Source: CAZVAO01 sp964625175
GTDB taxonomy: Bacteria > Bacillota > UBA994 > PWPR01
Reading direction: 5' to 3'
DNA length: 5,098 nucleotides
NCBI GenBank assembly: GCA_964625175.1
Contig: CAZVAO010000132.1
Coordinates: forward strand, 1-5,098
Shown: piece after piece, positions 1-5,098 of the stretch
Numbering within the stretch: position 1 is the stretch's first letter
How the letters are laid out: each line of letters starts with the position of its first letter
Notes under the pieces: model-generated
Databases searched by the model: none
The model's input: the letters and a program-made list of their open reading frames with translations, nothing else
What the model was told of the DNA's origin: nothing
Position numbers and translations under genes: made by a program

Positions 1-590
1 CCAATAAGACCTAGCCAATCGCCTAGTAAGAATTGTACTCTACCAATCATAAGACTCATACGACCCATTACAGCATTTCCAAACAAAGCGCCAAACGCGA
101 TCATCATTGTGTAACGACCAATTCGACTAGAGAAGTTGAAAACAGGGTTTGTATTCTTACGTGTGAAGTAGAAGAACATTAATGTAGCAAGACCACCAAA
201 TACAATAACAATGTTATCAATACTATTAAGTGGAACCATTGAAGCTTTAATCTGGTCAATAATCATGGCACCAATGGTACCTTTGATTGTTAAACCAACA
301 CCAATACCTACTAAGAGAGCCATCGGATATCGTGCAATCCACATTTGACCTTTGATAAAACGAGCATATAAAAGGATTCCCAAAACAACTGGAACAATTT
401 TTATATAGTCTCCATTATCAGCGATAGGAGTAAAAGCACTATTTTTCAAGTTCTCTATACCCATAATCAAAGAATGTGCGGCACCAATACCAACATATAC
501 GTGCTCAGTTAATCGGTAGAAAGGATTCTCTTTAATTGCGAAAGACATTAATCCGAGCGTACCTATTGCGGCAACCCATGTTGCGATCAT
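1..590 (-). CDS. Polytopic membrane protein of unknown function, fourth gene of the operon (3' end cut by window edge)
   Basis: The open frame starts at ATG 590-588 and runs off the left edge without a stop, giving 196 full codons. I count about six hydrophobic stretches, near residues 3-18, 30-45, 63-79, 88-111, 125-142 and 160-182, so it is an integral membrane protein. A lysine sits in the fourth (GLTIKGTIG, about 99-107). The last visible part (SRIGRYTMMIAFG, about 154-167, then MGRMSLMIGRVQFLLGDW) is rich in Arg and Gly and looks like a conserved signature. From memory, similar proteins in other phyla end soon after this point, so probably only a few residues are missing; this is not verified. 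The start follows the stop of the preceding gene by 14 bases. An out-of-frame ATG at 598-596 lies too close to the G-run and stops after three codons. The protein probably works with the three upstream products. The function is unknown. Confidence 0.85.
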   Translation of the reverse strand, partial: MIATWVAAIGTLGLMSFAIKENPFYRLTEHVYVGIGAAHSLIMGIENLKNSAFTPIADNGDYIKIVPVVLGILLYARFIKGQMWIARYPMALLVGIGVGLTIKGTIGAMIIDQIKASMVPLNSIDNIVIVFGGLATLMFFYFTRKNTNPVFNFSSRIGRYTMMIAFGALFGNAVMGRMSLMIGRVQFLLGDWLGLI

Positions 591-598
591 AATTTCAT

Positions 599-606
599 AC
601 CCCCCT
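599..606 (-). promoter_or_regulatory. Atypical G-run ribosome binding site of the fourth operon gene
   Basis: The site reads AGGGGGGT and overlaps the TAG stop of the preceding gene; nine bases separate the G-run from the ATG at 590. The other operon genes have AGGAGG here. The G-run can pair with the CCUCC of 16S rRNA only through a G-U wobble, so translation of the last gene may be weaker or depend on ribosomes arriving from upstream. Confidence 0.5.
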
Positions 607-1438
607 ACTTCTTCCTATTCGGATCTGCAAAGTATGCAATGTTCCCGAGTAGGATAAACAAAATAACAGTTAGGTGTGAGAATGATAAGGAGTCCATAGA
701 TGCAGTTGCAGAGCCAGGTTGACCCATCATCATTTCATACTCTGCAGCACCACGCAAACCATTCAAGTAACCTTTAACTTGACCAGCTTGATAATATGGG
801 ATACTACCAGCAACAGATACAGAGTTCATACCGACTACAAATGGAACTTTATAAACAGTAACAATTTGACGTACATGCTCAGGAGTACCAGGAGTACCAG
901 TACCTAAAGAAATCAGCAAGTCTAAGTCTGCTGCTGTGTTAATATCGGTCATCATAGGGATGTCACCCACAGCATTACCTTTACGATCCGAAGGATACGC
1001 TGCATGTATATCTTTACCAAACGCAGAGATAGCGGTTTCAGCACCAGCTAGATAACCAAATGTAACATAATCTTCGCCATAAACCTTACCGTAGAGTCCT
1101 TCAGGTGAGGCTTCCATCTCAGCAAGAAACTTATCAGCAAACAGTGGACCAGAAGCCCAGAATGCTACGATGACAATCTTAACACCAGGTTTGGAGAAAA
1201 GATGTTTCATAACAATACGCGCTTGTGGATCCAACTGAGCAGATCCTGATGGAGAGTAGTCAAAGGACAGACATACTACGTCTCCAGGTTGCAATGCATC
1301 AACTAGATCAAAGAACTCTATAGCCGACTTCGTATTTGAGAATGGCAATCCGATTGGGTTTAATAACGGGAAAGCTAGAGCAATTAGTACGAGCAAATAG
1401 ATAATACGTCGATCAACGTTTTGTAATGCTTTTAACAT
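605..1438 (-). CDS. Membrane-anchored protein with a probable extracytoplasmic alpha/beta domain, function unknown (third gene)
   Basis: The protein has 277 residues. A short basic N-terminus (K3, R10, R11) precedes a hydrophobic helix at about 12-28. A soluble region follows at about 35-250, then a second helix at about 254-270 and a basic tail (PNRKK). The positive-inside rule puts both ends in the cytoplasm and the soluble domain outside. That domain alternates beta-like stretches (VKIVIVAFW, 86-94; DLDLLISLGTGTPGTP, 171-186; VPFVVGMNSVSVAG, 198-211) with helices, suggesting a Rossmann-like fold. The segment ending in GLRGAAEYE (227-235) looks like a family signature. There is one cysteine (C56) and no lipobox. 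The start is supported by AAGGAGG at 1453-1447, eight bases upstream, adjoining the previous stop. I do not recognise a named enzyme family, and no catalytic motif is evident. It is likely a structural or ligand-binding partner of the neighbouring membrane proteins. Confidence 0.88.
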   Translation of the reverse strand: MLKALQNVDRRIIYLLVLIALAFPLLNPIGLPFSNTKSAIEFFDLVDALQPGDVVCLSFDYSPSGSAQLDPQARIVMKHLFSKPGVKIVIVAFWASGPLFADKFLAEMEASPEGLYGKVYGEDYVTFGYLAGAETAISAFGKDIHAAYPSDRKGNAVGDIPMMTDINTAADLDLLISLGTGTPGTPEHVRQIVTVYKVPFVVGMNSVSVAGSIPYYQAGQVKGYLNGLRGAAEYEMMMGQPGSATASMDSLSFSHLTVILFILLGNIAYFADPNRKK

Positions 1439-1453
1439 TTGTCACGCCTCCTT

Positions 1454-2080
1454 CTACTCTTCGCCGCCGCCAAGGTGACCGCGCTCAATACCCATTAAAA
1501 TACGCAGACCCAAAGCAATAGCACCAATACCGCCACCAATTATGATACCACGTTGAGCGGCCATATTTGGAACATCCATAATCCAAGCTTTAACATCAGG
1601 GAATCCAGACCAGATTGCTTCGCCGATTGGTGCGTTACCTAACATAACGCAAGTAGCGGCAACTAGCAGGATTGCTGAGTCAATTGAACGAGCTGTAAAT
1701 GCACGATAAGCAGCGGAAGAAATCCATAGAGCTAACAAGGCATACATGGTAGCACCTAGCGGTGTCATGATGTTGTTAAAGCCCCAGTTATATGCGTCAC
1801 CAGTAGAACCCTGAACAAGGCCAATACCGGTTTGGATAAACAATGCAGCTAACAAGGCAATTGAGTTGTACCATTCACCACGACGGAGCATAATGCGACG
1901 CGTGTGAATACGAATTAAGTTAACAGCAGCTAAACCAAGAGCAAAAGCTGCGATAATAATACCCCAGTTTTGAATCTCAGTAGATGCAGAACTAAGTATA
2001 TCAACTGCAAAGAAAGCGTCTAGTATAATGATAGCGGCAAATATGAATGTTAAAGCAATCATTAATCCTTGTGATTTCAT
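1454..2080 (-). CDS. Six-helix integral membrane protein of unknown function (second gene)
   Basis: The protein has 208 residues. Hydrophobic segments lie at about 5-25, 38-57, 72-90, 105-125, 132-150 and 177-197, with basic loops at 57-67 (RIHTRRIMLRR) and 126-131. The loop at 60-67 is very positive and probably cytoplasmic. The last helix is glycine-rich (RGIIIGGGIGAIALGLR, 177-193) and is followed by a short GlyGly-Glu-rich tail (GHLGGGEE) that resembles a conserved end. No transporter, channel or enzyme motif is recognisable. The start ATG is preceded by AAGGAGG at 2097-2091 with ten bases of spacing; this site directly follows the stop of the first gene. Its position between two double-anchored proteins suggests that it is a core membrane subunit of the same complex. 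That role is inferred from context only. Confidence 0.87.
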   Translation of the reverse strand: MKSQGLMIALTFIFAAIIILDAFFAVDILSSASTEIQNWGIIIAAFALGLAAVNLIRIHTRRIMLRRGEWYNSIALLAALFIQTGIGLVQGSTGDAYNWGFNNIMTPLGATMYALLALWISSAAYRAFTARSIDSAILLVAATCVMLGNAPIGEAIWSGFPDVKAWIMDVPNMAAQRGIIIGGGIGAIALGLRILMGIERGHLGGGEE

Positions 2081-2097
2081 TAATAACTCGCCTCCTT

Positions 2098-2871
2098 CTA
2101 CCTACTAATTAAGTCAATAAAGAAAGTCGAACCAGCAGTTGAAGCTAAAACACCAATAATTAAGAGTGCCATAACATACAATTTGCCAATATCTTGACCT
2201 GCAATACTGCCTAATTTCACTGGGTTACCAGAAGCGATAGCACCAGCAGCATACAATTCTTCACCGATTAACACATAGTCACAAGCTGCTACAAAGAAAG
2301 GCACCTGTGTGATATTTGCTGAACCAGCAATTTGAATAGCACCAGCATGGAAACCAGCTTCAGAAATCATTAGAGACTCAGCCCAGAACGCACCTAGCAA
2401 AATACTAGCAGCTGCCTTCTCACGCTGAATAATTCCCATTACAGCCGCTGCATAAGCGAACTGTTCACTTGATAAGTACTGTACGCAGTCTTCGTCATAA
2501 GATTCTACAACGCCTTCTGACATATAAGCTGTACGCACAACTTCTTGAGCTAATGGCAAAACGATTGGCTGACGAATAGTTACAACGATTCTTGCACCAT
2601 AACGGGCTACTAAACGAGCAACCATACCAAGTGTTTCGAGTCCTGCAAATGTTTGTGCAGCAGTTGTTCCGTCAAGCCCCGCGATACCAGGACTAAAATG
2701 CACCATACGACCCATCTCAGTAGCACGACCAACAGCTTCTTCAATAGCCTCTAGACCTGCAATTGTGCGGATCTGAGGTACGTAACCGCCACGAGCCTTT
2801 TGAATATAATAGATGACTGCTCCAGAAATAATAATTAGAGATAAGACGTGGAATAAAATTCCTTCCTTCAT
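2098..2871 (-). CDS. DUF6754-like membrane-anchored protein, function unknown (first gene of the operon)
   Basis: The protein has 257 residues with one hydrophobic helix near each end (about 5-23 and 229-250). The first helix is followed by QKARGG (24-29), so the central domain is probably cytoplasmic. The segment IRTIAGLEAIEEAVGRATEM (34-53), leading into GRMVHFSPG (54-62), and the later CDYVLIGEELYAAGA (197-211) match the pattern I associate with the uncharacterised DUF6754 family. Beta-like stretches (ARIVVTI, 93-99) and many Ala/Gly-rich helices suggest an alpha/beta fold. There are two cysteines (129 and 197). The start ATG follows AGGAGGTGA by nine bases (12 from AGGAGG). It is the promoter-proximal gene and likely the cytoplasmic-facing part of a complex with the three genes downstream. 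The family name rests on recalled motifs; the gene itself is certain. Confidence 0.88.
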   Translation of the reverse strand: MKEGILFHVLSLIIISGAVIYYIQKARGGYVPQIRTIAGLEAIEEAVGRATEMGRMVHFSPGIAGLDGTTAAQTFAGLETLGMVARLVARYGARIVVTIRQPIVLPLAQEVVRTAYMSEGVVESYDEDCVQYLSSEQFAYAAAVMGIIQREKAAASILLGAFWAESLMISEAGFHAGAIQIAGSANITQVPFFVAACDYVLIGEELYAAGAIASGNPVKLGSIAGQDIGKLYVMALLIIGVLASTAGSTFFIDLISR

Positions 2872-3085
2872 AAGTAGGGTTCACCTCCTGAAAATTTTCG
2901 AAAATACTTCGATAAAGCAACAAACAACGGCTTCAGTTTAGTAAACAATCACTCCTTCCGAACTACTATGTTTTGTTTCCAACATAGTCCTTCAAGTTTC
3001 ATGCTGGAAACGACAAAACTCCAGCAAATAGTACGGTAAATATCCGTTAACAATAAAATAAAATGAATATCTCCGTACTACCAAT
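2872..3085 (-). other. Long structured 5' leader of the four-gene operon
   Basis: The predicted transcript start is near 3085, leaving about 214 untranslated bases. Hairpin 1 begins within about five bases of the 5' end: TAGTACGG (3080-3073) pairs with CCGTACTA (3036-3029), and GATATTC (3071-3065) pairs with GGATATT (3045-3039) with two wobbles, leaving an AU-rich loop. Hairpin 2 pairs TGCTGGA (3026-3020) with TCCAGCA (3008-3002). Hairpin 3 pairs ACTATGTT (2988-2981) with AACATAGT (2972-2965) around the loop GGAAACAA. None is followed by a U-run, so classical attenuation is not indicated. A 5'-terminal stem usually protects mRNA from 5'-end-dependent decay. I do not recognise a known riboswitch class. 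Confidence 0.55.
2881..2890 (-). promoter_or_regulatory. Extended ribosome binding site of the operon's first gene
   Basis: The site reads CAGGAGGTGA, nearly a perfect complement of the 16S rRNA tail. The core AGGAGG lies 12 bases from ATG 2871, longer than the usual 5-9, but no in-frame start is closer. Immediately upstream is the self-complementary GAAAATTTTC, and an upstream CTGAAG can pair with the adjacent TTTCAG, so access to the site could depend on RNA folding. Confidence 0.75.
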
Positions 3086-3091
3086 AACGAT

Positions 3092-3120
3092 ATTATACTC
3101 TATATAAACAGTCTTCGCAA
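3092..3120 (-). promoter_or_regulatory. Vegetative (sigma-70/SigA type) promoter of the four-gene operon
   Basis: The -35 element TTGCGA (3120-3115) is separated by exactly 17 bases from a perfect -10 element TATAAT (3097-3092). The predicted start is the A at about 3085. It faces the operon, and nothing lies between it and the first gene except the structured leader. Confidence 0.8.
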
Positions 3121-3157
3121 GAAATTTACCCTATTATTTAGCATTTTTTCGCATCAA

Positions 3158-3197
3158 ATTACATAGATTTTACATATCTATTACATTTGTGTTACAA
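3158..3197. promoter_or_regulatory. Four 11-bp-phased TTACA repeats, probable regulator binding site
   Basis: On the + strand the hexamers ATTACA, TTTACA, ATTACA and GTTACA begin at 3158, 3169, 3180 and 3191, each separated by five bases, so they recur once per DNA turn. TTTACC at 3125-3130 is a further weak copy in the same phase. The array lies about 73-112 bases upstream of the predicted start at 3085, a fit for an activator. OmpR/PhoB-family response regulators bind such direct repeats, and the Bacillus PhoP box (TT-A/C/T-ACA with about five-base spacers) is close. Which regulator binds is inference. Confidence 0.5.
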
Positions 3198-3600
3198 ATT
3201 ATCTCAGTTCTAGTCGAATCGTTTTTAGCGTTGTTGTGGGCTTTTTCAATCTTTCTTAACCTTAATCACTTGCTTAGAACAGTGCATATCTTCCCATATA
3301 TTTGCTTCTTTAATCATTGCCTATGTAGCATTATAAGTCTATTAAATCGAACAAAACCTTAATAGCTATTAAACAATTATGCCACCTATCACCCTAAATT
3401 CAATCAGACTCAAGCTATAATTATACCAGTAATCAATCTTAATAACAGCGTTCAATTTAAGCATATCGTTAATAGCTGCATTATCGTGGAGGCTCTGTCT
3501 CTCATGCTGACTTAAACATAGACACTCCCCTTTAGAGAGCTCTCCCCCCCAATTCATCAAACCACCAACAGACTTTAGTTCATAGTCAACTTTAACTTAA
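3198..3600. other. AT-rich intergenic stretch without a convincing gene
   Basis: This stretch of about 400 bases lies between the operon's upstream repeats and the promoter of the rightward gene. I see no credible coding frame, tRNA, rRNA or intrinsic terminator. It holds a perfect 14-bp palindrome at 3359-3372, a second copy of its TTAATAGCT half at 3469-3477, and a 10-bp palindrome GAGAGCTCTC (3535-3544) that merges into a run of seven C (3544-3550). A leftward TATAAT at 3335-3330 lacks a good -35 element. A small RNA cannot be excluded. Confidence 0.5.
3359..3372. repeat. Perfect 14-bp palindrome TTAATAGCTATTAA
   Basis: The sequence equals its own reverse complement. A partial copy of one half, TTAATAGCTGCATTA, starts at 3469. 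It could be an operator for a dimeric repressor, but it lies more than 250 bases from either promoter. In such AT-rich DNA, chance remains possible. Confidence 0.35.
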
Positions 3601-3623
3601 TTCTAACCAATGCCCAAGTGATA

Positions 3624-3632
3624 TGGTATACT
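3624..3632 (+). promoter_or_regulatory. Extended -10 promoter of the DUF445 gene
   Basis: TGGTATACT combines the TG-N extension with TATACT (3627-3632, one mismatch to TATAAT). The -35 region around 3601-3609 is poor (TTCTAACCA), as is usual for extended -10 promoters. The predicted start is near 3639, leaving a leader of about 30 bases before the TTG start. Confidence 0.55.
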
Positions 3633-3654
3633 CTTATACAATAGTTTTGCTATT

Positions 3655-3665
3655 AGGAGATGATC
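3655..3665 (+). promoter_or_regulatory. Ribosome binding site that decides the DUF445 start
   Basis: AGGAGATGATC matches the ideal AGGAGGTGATC at ten of eleven positions. The ATG at 3660 lies inside this site and so cannot be the start it serves. The in-frame TTG at 3669 lies nine bases after AGGAG, which is ideal. Confidence 0.65.
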
Positions 3666-3668
3666 CCT

Positions 3669-5090
3669 TTGAATAATATTCTACCGTTATTGGCAAGTGC
3701 TGCTGTGGGTGGTGTCATAGGATACAGTACCAACTGGGTCGCTATCAAGATGCTTTTCAGGCCTCTTGAAGAAAAGCGTATTGCTGGCATCCGTCTACCG
3801 TTTACGCCTGGTGTTGTCCCCCGCCAACGTGAAGCACTAGGCATTAGCATCGGAAATGCCGTTGATGATTATCTTTTTACACCAGAAGCACTGCTTGAGA
3901 CCATTGATACAGCAACTTTTAGACAGAACACCTCTGACTTCTTACAATTGCAGATCAATCATTTAGCAGCAGCCGAACTCACTCTGGGTGAAGTCCTGCA
4001 TAACACCGGATTAAATATTGAAAGTGAGGATACCGGGCGATTTCTGGTTCATGCTGTGCAATCGCTCAGTAAAGAAAAGCTGAACCAGCTTTTAATCCCG
4101 CTAGTTACCCAAATTAGCACGTTAAAAATGGAAGATCTCGAAACCATATGGAAAAATAAACTCGGTGAGCCTCTCACCTATCGTTTAACAGCGGCATTGA
4201 ACAACAAATTCCAAGAAATCGCCGCGGATCAAAGGCCGCTCAATATCAGCTTACCAGAAGAGCTTCTTGACTACTCTCGCAACTTGATTGTTCAGCAGGC
4301 CACCCCGATCAACATCTGGCTGACTGAACAATGTGACGATGCGCAACTTCGAGAATTAATTGAAACCTATATTGTGAATTTTTTAAGCGGCAATTTTTTG
4401 GGAACGCTCTTGGGCAGTTTCATGCCACCGGCCTCCCTAACGGATATGATTTGCAAGCAACTTAAAGCCGAGCTCACATCCGATCGCGCGATTCCTTTTA
4501 TAGAAAGCAAGCTCGATCAGATCGCTAACACCGTGTTAGCAATGAGCCCAACTGAACTACTATCCGTCCCTCCCATAATCTCTGTCTCGCAAACGGGATC
4601 CCTTCTAGAGTCAATGCTACCCTGGAACGATCCCCATACTGCTGGTCATACCTTAGAAGAAGTCTGGCCATCAGCTGCAGGCTTAACCAAAGACCTCGTT
4701 GCGATTTTAGGAGAACTTGTTCACTCTATTATTCACGATGACGACCGATTCCTAGCGCTGGTCAAACCGCTTACTGCCGCACTGTATAACATACCCCTGG
4801 GATCTATCAGACAACTATTCCCTGGTATTCAGATTAAAAATATGACAACTATTGTCATCCGCGCATTGCGGAGCTTTATCGATCGGTTCGGCACCCAACT
4901 TGTTGCTGCTCTCGATGTTCAATCCATGGTTGAGAAACAAATTAATCGCCTAGAGCTACTCCAGGTCGAGGAAATCGTTCTGAGTGTCATGAACAACCAA
5001 TTGAAGTCTATCACCCGCTTCGGCTTACTATTGGGCGCGCTTCTCGGGCTCTTTATGCCTTTCCTCAACAATTGGTTAAGTACGTTATAG
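3669..5090 (+). CDS. DUF445 / UPF0754 family (YheB-like) membrane protein
   Basis: From the TTG start the protein has 473 residues; starting at ATG 3660 would add three. The N-terminal hydrophobic helix (about 4-18) runs straight into the family signature GYSTNWVAIKMLFRP (18-32). FTPGVVPRQRE (45-55) and the segment around GNAVDDYLFTPEALL follow. The long middle is helical and charged with no obvious catalytic motif, and the protein ends in a C-terminal hydrophobic helix (about 451-470, FGLLLGALLGLFMPF). Both ends are therefore membrane-anchored. Bacillus YheB is shorter (under 400 residues, from memory), so this version has an enlarged middle. The role of the family is unknown. The gene is divergent from the four-gene operon, has its own promoter, and stops eight bases before the window ends, so any partner downstream is not visible. 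The family call is firm; the exact start is less so. Confidence 0.92.
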   Translation: MNNILPLLASAAVGGVIGYSTNWVAIKMLFRPLEEKRIAGIRLPFTPGVVPRQREALGISIGNAVDDYLFTPEALLETIDTATFRQNTSDFLQLQINHLAAAELTLGEVLHNTGLNIESEDTGRFLVHAVQSLSKEKLNQLLIPLVTQISTLKMEDLETIWKNKLGEPLTYRLTAALNNKFQEIAADQRPLNISLPEELLDYSRNLIVQQATPINIWLTEQCDDAQLRELIETYIVNFLSGNFLGTLLGSFMPPASLTDMICKQLKAELTSDRAIPFIESKLDQIANTVLAMSPTELLSVPPIISVSQTGSLLESMLPWNDPHTAGHTLEEVWPSAAGLTKDLVAILGELVHSIIHDDDRFLALVKPLTAALYNIPLGSIRQLFPGIQIKNMTTIVIRALRSFIDRFGTQLVAALDVQSMVEKQINRLELLQVEEIVLSVMNNQLKSITRFGLLLGALLGLFMPFLNNWLSTL

Positions 5091-5098
5091 TTGGTCAG

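Noticed and set aside
719..907. Rightward 62-codon open frame
   Set aside because: It lies wholly inside the well-supported leftward gene at 605-1438 and has no ribosome site.
2741..2923. Leftward 60-codon open frame with a TTG start
   Set aside because: It overlaps the first operon gene in another frame and has no ribosome site of its own; its frame crosses the true gene's binding site.
3003..3020. Possible catabolite-control (cre) site around GGAAACGACAAAA
   Set aside because: Several consensus positions do not match, and the sequence is better explained as the loop and arm of leader hairpin 2.
3212..3222. Possible Spo0A box in AGTCGAATC
   Set aside because: It is a single short imperfect match in AT-rich DNA, not placed near a promoter element.
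3224..3255. Possible rightward intrinsic terminator at GTGGGCTTTTT
   Set aside because: The T-run is present, but the bases before it form only a three-pair stem.
3309..3352. Possible second leftward promoter with TATAAT at 3335-3330
   Set aside because: No acceptable -35 element lies 16-18 bases upstream, and there is no gene to serve before the strong promoter at 3120-3092.
3369..3560. Leftward 63-codon open frame in the intergenic region
   Set aside because: There is only a weak GGTGG upstream, no promoter with a good -35, and an irregular composition with no family resemblance; a chance frame is more likely.
3653..3850. Leftward 65-codon open frame
   Set aside because: It is antisense to the conserved N-terminal signature of the DUF445 gene and is a shadow frame.

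Overview
The window looks like chromosomal DNA from a low-to-moderate GC bacterium of the Bacillota type. The evidence is strong AGGAGG-type ribosome binding sites in front of most genes, a textbook vegetative promoter, AT-rich intergenic DNA and a DUF445/UPF0754 (YheB-like) gene. A clostridial or Negativicutes anaerobe is my best guess, but the sequence does not fix the genus. There are no RNA genes, transposons, CRISPR arrays or phage genes.

Layout. Positions 1-2871 hold four tightly packed genes read leftwards, in the order 2871-2098, 2080-1454, 1438-605 and 590 to beyond the left edge. Gaps are only 14-17 bases, and each ribosome binding site abuts or overlaps the stop codon of the preceding gene, so this is almost certainly one operon. 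All four products are membrane proteins without a known function. The first resembles the DUF6754 family (a cytoplasmic domain held by a helix at each end). The second is a six-helix protein. The third is a soluble domain, probably outside the membrane, again anchored at both ends. The fourth, cut by the window edge, is a polytopic protein. Together they look like the parts of one membrane complex with domains on both faces.

Positions 2872-3659 form a long divergent intergenic region. The leftward operon has a near-consensus promoter (3120-3092) and a leader of about 214 nt that starts with a long hairpin and contains at least two more. Upstream of the promoter lie four TTACA repeats spaced exactly 11 bp apart, the geometry expected for an OmpR/PhoB-family regulator. 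About 400 bases further right (3198-3600) hold no convincing gene.

Positions 3669-5090 encode, rightwards, a complete DUF445 (UPF0754, YheB-like) membrane protein. It has its own extended -10 promoter and a TTG start that fits the ribosome binding site better than the upstream ATG.

The most notable content is the uncharacterised four-protein membrane system with its structured leader and phased operator. No biochemical role can be assigned from sequence alone.
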